A stretch of 64,000 bases of DNA from JANXUR01 sp038229415 (lineage in GTDB: Bacteria > Acidobacteriota > Terriglobia > Terriglobales > Acidobacteriaceae). The notes under the pieces were generated by a model. It saw only the letters and a program-made list of their open reading frames with translations. It did not search any database and was not told where the DNA came from. Location of the stretch: the NCBI GenBank assembly GCA_038229415.1, contig JBBROM010000004.1, positions 62,001 to 126,000 of the forward strand. The letters run 5' to 3'. This document shows, piece after piece, positions 60,515 to 64,000 of the stretch. Made by a program: the position numbers and the translations under genes. Position 1 is the first letter of the stretch; every line of letters begins with the position of its first letter.

Positions 60515-60876
60515 GCTGGTAAACAGCGGGATGTTGCGCTTGCTTCGTCTGCCTTTTCCCGTGGGTTGCGACCAGAGCCGCAGGGAGAGCGCAACGTGAA
60601 GTCAACAATCAAAGTGTACCAGAAAGATGGTTTGTGAAAAACTGCCGCGCTCCACGATTGTTCCACCGTCGTGACTCTGATGCCATAGTCAGTCGGCCTG
60701 TGCAGGACGTTGGAATATAATCGCTGGTTACGCGGGACGGCGTTATACTGTGGGCGCTGGTGATGGCGTTACGTCAGCCGTGTCCAAGGTAACACCCCGG
60801 ATTTCGCAGCATTCATGAGAAGCAAGGGATATCCTCCCGTCCCCTGTATTTTTGCCATTTGGGAGGACATTTGCTT
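60515..60876. other. Intergenic region, no gene seen
   Basis: A 362-base stretch between tRNA-Asp and the kinase gene. It should hold the promoter of the kinase gene and of the divergent tRNA. TATACT occurs near 60743 as a possible -10, but no matching -35 is seen. No repeat or small gene is supported. Confidence 0.45.
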
Positions 60877-63843
60877 ATGTCAGACAAAGGACCGCTTCGC
60901 CCGGAAGGTGATGATGCCGCCCCCAGGGGTGCCGCTGCGACGCGTAGCGCCTCGGACGCTAGTCCCTCGTCTGGCCCCTCCTTTGACTCCGCGGACTCTG
61001 CCCCAACCCTGATGGATTGGACTCCCAGCCAGCGCACCTCATTCCAGCAATTTCAGGGCGGTGTGGCGCTGCAATCGGGCATGCTGCTAGCTCAGCGTTA
61101 CGAGATCCTGAAGATGCTCGGCGAAGGCGGGATGGGTGCCGTGTATCAGGCACGCGACACGGAGCTGGATCGCATCGTTGCGATCAAGGTCATCCGTCCG
61201 GAGTATGCGCGTGATGAATCCATTATTCAGCGCTTCAAGCAGGAGCTCATTCTCGCCCGGCAGATCACGCACAAAAACGTGATCCGCATCTTTGACCTCG
61301 GTGAGTCCGAGGGCATGAAGTACATCACCATGGAATTTGTGGAGGGAGCGGATCTTCGCGACCTGATCCGCAAGCAGGGCAAGGTTCCGCCGAACCAAGC
61401 GGTCGAGATCATGCAGCAAATCTGCCGCGCCCTGAATGCCGCTCATGGGGAAGGCGTGATCCACCGCGATCTTAAGCCGCAGAACATCATGCAGGACATG
61501 CAAGGCCGAATTCTGGTGATGGACTTCGGGCTGGCGCATTCGATGGACTCAGCGGGCATCACCCGGACTGGTGCCCTGCTTGGCACCATGGAGTATATGT
61601 CTCCAGAGCAGGCGCTTGGACACGAGCTGGATCGGCGCTCCGACTTGTTCACCTTGGGGCTGATCTTCTACGAGTTACTGACGGGCACTTTGCCCTTTCA
61701 GGCAGATACGGCACTGGCGAGTCTGCTGAAGCGCACGCAGGAGCGCGCGGTACCCATCTCCGAACTCGACAAGGGCCTTCCGCGGGCGCTGAGCAATGTG
61801 GTCAGCAAGTGCCTGGAGCGCGACCCAAAGCAGCGTTATCAGGACGTGCAGGAAGTGTTGGCCGACCTCAATGCGTGGCAGCAAGACAAGCCAGTTTCCA
61901 TTGCGACGCATCATCTGTGGACGGCACGGCTGAAAGAATTAGCGAGGAAGCGCTTTGCGGCAGCAGCGGTGGTTGGCGCTGTCGCGCTGGTTGCCGTGGC
62001 AGCAACTTGGTATTTCACCAACTCGGCGAAGCCCGTAGCCGAACATGCTCCGGTGTCTGTGCTGGTCGCTGACTTCCAGAACGAGACGGGCGATGCTGTG
62101 TTCAATGAAACCCTGGAGCCAGCCTTTGCCGTCGCGTTGGAAGGCGCGTCCTTCCTCAGTTCGTACAGTCGAGGTCAGGCACACCGGGTCGCCGCGCAAT
62201 TGAAGCCGGGTGCGACCACCATTGATGAGAGTCTGGGACGACTAGTGGCTGCACGCGAGGGCATCAATGTGGTGGTGTCTGGTTCGCTGGTTCCGGATAG
62301 CGGCGGTTACTGGCTATCAGCGCGGGCGCTGGACGCAGCGACGGGCAAAGGAATTACCAGCGAAACGATTCGGATCAAAACCAAGGACGATGTTCTGCTT
62401 TCGGTGGGCAAGCTGGCTGCGAAGATTCGCTCGAAGCTGGGTGACGCTACGCCAGAATCAGCCCAGTTGCAGCAGATTGAAACTTTCGGTTCCGGCTCAT
62501 TGGAGGCGGCGCACGAATACGCGGTGGCGCAGGATTTGCAATCAGGCGGCAAGTGGGAAGAGTCGGTCGCACATTATCAGCGGGCGATTGATCTTGACCC
62601 CAACATGGGGCGCTCCTACGCAGGTCTGGCTGCGGTTTATGCCAACATGGGCCGCCGGCCGGATTCCGAAAAATTCTACCAGAAGGCGATGTCGCGGATT
62701 GATCGCATGAGCGATCGCGAAAAGTACCGTACGCGTGGTGGCTATTTCCTGATGGTGCGTGAACCCAAAGAAGCGATTCATGAGTATGAAACGCTAGTGA
62801 AGCAATATCCAGCGGACTTGGCGGGTTACAGTAATCTGGCGCTGGCGTACTTCTACCTGCGCGACATGTCGAAGGCTCTGCAGGAAGGGCGACGTGCGGT
62901 TGAAGCATTTCCTAAGTTTTTGCTACAGCGCAATAATCTCGCGCTTTACGCTATTTATGCCGGAGACTTTGCGGAAGGCGAAAAGCAAGCCAATTTGGTA
63001 TTGCAGCAGAACCCCAACTACGTGAGCGCTTATTCGGCGCTGGCGATGGCTCTGACCGGTCAGGGCAAGACGACGGAGGCCGCTCAGGCCTATCAGAAGT
63101 TGCAGACGCTCAGTCAGCGGGGCGCGTCCCTGGCCACGATTGGGCTGGCGGATCTTGCACTGTATCAAGGCAAGCTCGCCGAAGCGCAGCCAATACTTGA
63201 TTCTGGCATTGTGGCGGATGGTGCTGGTAGAGACGATAGCGCGGCAGCGGCGAAGTGGATCGCGCTCGCCCAGTTGCAACTCGCGGCCGCGAAGACTCCG
63301 CAGGCGGCAAACTCGGCGGACAAGGCCGTGGGGCTCGACAAGAGCGAGTCCGTGTTGCACGCTGCTGGCGTGGTTTACGTGAATGCGGGGCAGCTTGCCA
63401 AGGCGCAGGTGCTCTCTTCTCAGCTGCTGGCGCATGTGGAACCCGAGCCACAGCTTTATGGAACCTTGCTAAAGGCGGAGATCGCGCTCAAGCAGGGCAA
63501 CGCCAAGGACGCCATTACGGGATTGAAGCACGCGCAAGAAATCTCCGACAGTTGGATCGGTCGCTTTGACCTAGGTCGCGCGTATCTGGCGCTGGGATCG
63601 TTTCCGGAGGCGGATGCTGCATTTGAAGACTGCATCAAGCGTCGAGGTGAGGCAGTTGCGCTGTATCTCGACGATGTTCCAACGTTTCGTTTGCTGCCCC
63701 CGGTTTACTACTATCTGGGCCGGGCGCAGGAGGGTTTGAAGAGCCCCGCCGCAGCGGAATCCTACCGCGCGTTTCTAGCGATGCAGCCCAAGGGTAGCGG
63801 CCCACTTTCTGCCGATGCTGAACATCGGCTCAGCGGCAAATAG
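60877..63843 (+). CDS. Membrane-bound Ser/Thr protein kinase with TPR repeats
   Basis: The 988-residue protein has a disordered Ser/Ala/Pro N-terminus (1-60), a Hanks-type kinase domain (about 75-340) and one membrane helix (about 355-377, AAAAVVGAVALVAVAATWYF). All key kinase residues are present: LGEGGMGAVYQARD, K104 in VAIKVI, HRDLKPQNIM (196-205), DFGLA (216-220) and GTMEYMSPEQA. After the helix comes a domain seen in many such proteins (VLVADFQNETGD, VVVSGSLVP) and then a long array of TPR repeats. ATG 60877 has GGGAGG upstream. The stimulus and targets are unknown. Confidence 0.92.
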   Translation: MSDKGPLRPEGDDAAPRGAAATRSASDASPSSGPSFDSADSAPTLMDWTPSQRTSFQQFQGGVALQSGMLLAQRYEILKMLGEGGMGAVYQARDTELDRIVAIKVIRPEYARDESIIQRFKQELILARQITHKNVIRIFDLGESEGMKYITMEFVEGADLRDLIRKQGKVPPNQAVEIMQQICRALNAAHGEGVIHRDLKPQNIMQDMQGRILVMDFGLAHSMDSAGITRTGALLGTMEYMSPEQALGHELDRRSDLFTLGLIFYELLTGTLPFQADTALASLLKRTQERAVPISELDKGLPRALSNVVSKCLERDPKQRYQDVQEVLADLNAWQQDKPVSIATHHLWTARLKELARKRFAAAAVVGAVALVAVAATWYFTNSAKPVAEHAPVSVLVADFQNETGDAVFNETLEPAFAVALEGASFLSSYSRGQAHRVAAQLKPGATTIDESLGRLVAAREGINVVVSGSLVPDSGGYWLSARALDAATGKGITSETIRIKTKDDVLLSVGKLAAKIRSKLGDATPESAQLQQIETFGSGSLEAAHEYAVAQDLQSGGKWEESVAHYQRAIDLDPNMGRSYAGLAAVYANMGRRPDSEKFYQKAMSRIDRMSDREKYRTRGGYFLMVREPKEAIHEYETLVKQYPADLAGYSNLALAYFYLRDMSKALQEGRRAVEAFPKFLLQRNNLALYAIYAGDFAEGEKQANLVLQQNPNYVSAYSALAMALTGQGKTTEAAQAYQKLQTLSQRGASLATIGLADLALYQGKLAEAQPILDSGIVADGAGRDDSAAAAKWIALAQLQLAAAKTPQAANSADKAVGLDKSESVLHAAGVVYVNAGQLAKAQVLSSQLLAHVEPEPQLYGTLLKAEIALKQGNAKDAITGLKHAQEISDSWIGRFDLGRAYLALGSFPEADAAFEDCIKRRGEAVALYLDDVPTFRLLPPVYYYLGRAQEGLKSPAAAESYRAFLAMQPKGSGPLSADAEHRLSGK

Positions 63844-63898
63844 TTTCGATACATCGTCATCATCGGTGTGAATAATTTCTTCTTGCAGACACAAGAGT

Positions 63899-63950
63899 GC
63901 GGCCTTGCAGGCGGCATTATTTGTGCCATCCTCGCAAGGCCGCTTATTTC
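63899..63950. terminator. Terminator-like hairpin after the kinase gene
   Basis: GCGGCCTTGC (63899-63908) and GCAAGGCCGC (63934-63943) form a perfect 10-bp stem with a long loop containing a small GGC/GCC helix. TTATTTC follows on the plus strand. It may serve converging transcripts. Confidence 0.6.
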
Positions 63951-63966
63951 ATACCCAACCGCTTCG

Positions 63967-64000
63967 CTACTCGGTTACGACGAAGCTCAGCGTTTCATTG
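63967..64000 (-). CDS. Possible C-terminal end of a gene continuing beyond the window
   Basis: On the minus strand the last ten codons read NETLSFVVTE followed by TAG at 63969-63967. The strand pattern resembles the end of a beta-rich domain, and the hairpin at 63899-63943 lies just downstream. Ten residues are too few to be sure. Confidence 0.3.
   Translation of the reverse strand, partial: NETLSFVVTE

Overview
The window looks like a piece of chromosome from a GC-rich, Gram-negative acidobacterium (class Terriglobia is my best guess). The signs are a large Oar-type TonB-dependent receptor with an N-terminal carboxypeptidase-regulatory domain, a Hanks-type kinase fused to TPR repeats, many secreted proteins of unknown function, and numerous GGGGCACC-tagged hairpin repeats between genes. 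This assignment is an inference from gene content; no rRNA gene is present. No CRISPR array, prophage or replication origin was seen.

Layout. 1-2.5 kb: pnp (3' end cut by the window) and rpsO. 2.7-6.0 kb: a secreted protein, an ECF sigma/anti-sigma pair and a MmcQ/YjbR protein. 6.0-7.8 kb: a small accessory patch with a REP-associated tyrosine transposase, inverted palindromes and a frameshifted FRG-domain gene. 7.8-16.7 kb: acs, a YedYZ-like cytochrome b/molybdopterin oxidoreductase pair, DCC and PepSY proteins, a Rieske oxygenase, tRNA-Gln, an isochorismatase-like hydrolase and a P-loop kinase with a long disordered basic N-terminus. 16.8-25.1 kb: the gap-pgk-tpiA glycolytic operon, gluconokinase, tRNA-Leu(GAG), secG, a metallo-beta-lactamase-fold hydrolase, an aminotransferase and a Gfo/Idh/MocA oxidoreductase. 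25-31 kb: TonB receptor, tRNA-Leu(TAA) and a secreted galactose-oxidase-like copper radical enzyme. 31.3-33.7 kb: a minus-strand metal-handling operon. 33.8-40.1 kb: mixed metabolic genes including ribBA, an alcohol dehydrogenase, a DUF2971 gene and thiS. 40.4-53.8 kb: a 12-gene complex I operon, nuoACDEFGHJKLMN, without nuoB or nuoI. 53.9-60.4 kb: a minus-strand run ending in ABC and MFS transporters and starting with a three-domain fusion protein. 60.4-64 kb: tRNA-Asp and a Ser/Thr kinase.

The most striking item is at 31793-32320. A signal-peptide-bearing, MerP-like HMA protein is open from ATG to stop except for one in-frame TGA, which falls exactly on the first cysteine of the metal-binding CxxC motif (GMD-TGA-AVC). 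A six-base-pair stem-loop lies at the distance expected of a bacterial SECIS. The next gene overlaps it by four bases and encodes a MerT-like membrane protein with both cysteine pairs. I read this as a candidate selenocysteine (UxxC) mercury or soft-metal binding protein; the Sec machinery itself is not in the window.

Other points of interest are the transposase with its REP-like family, the alpha/beta hydrolase-DedA-ATP-grasp fusion, RibBA with a cyclohydrolase half lacking its catalytic loop, ThiS with four residues after the Gly-Gly, and the incomplete nuo operon.
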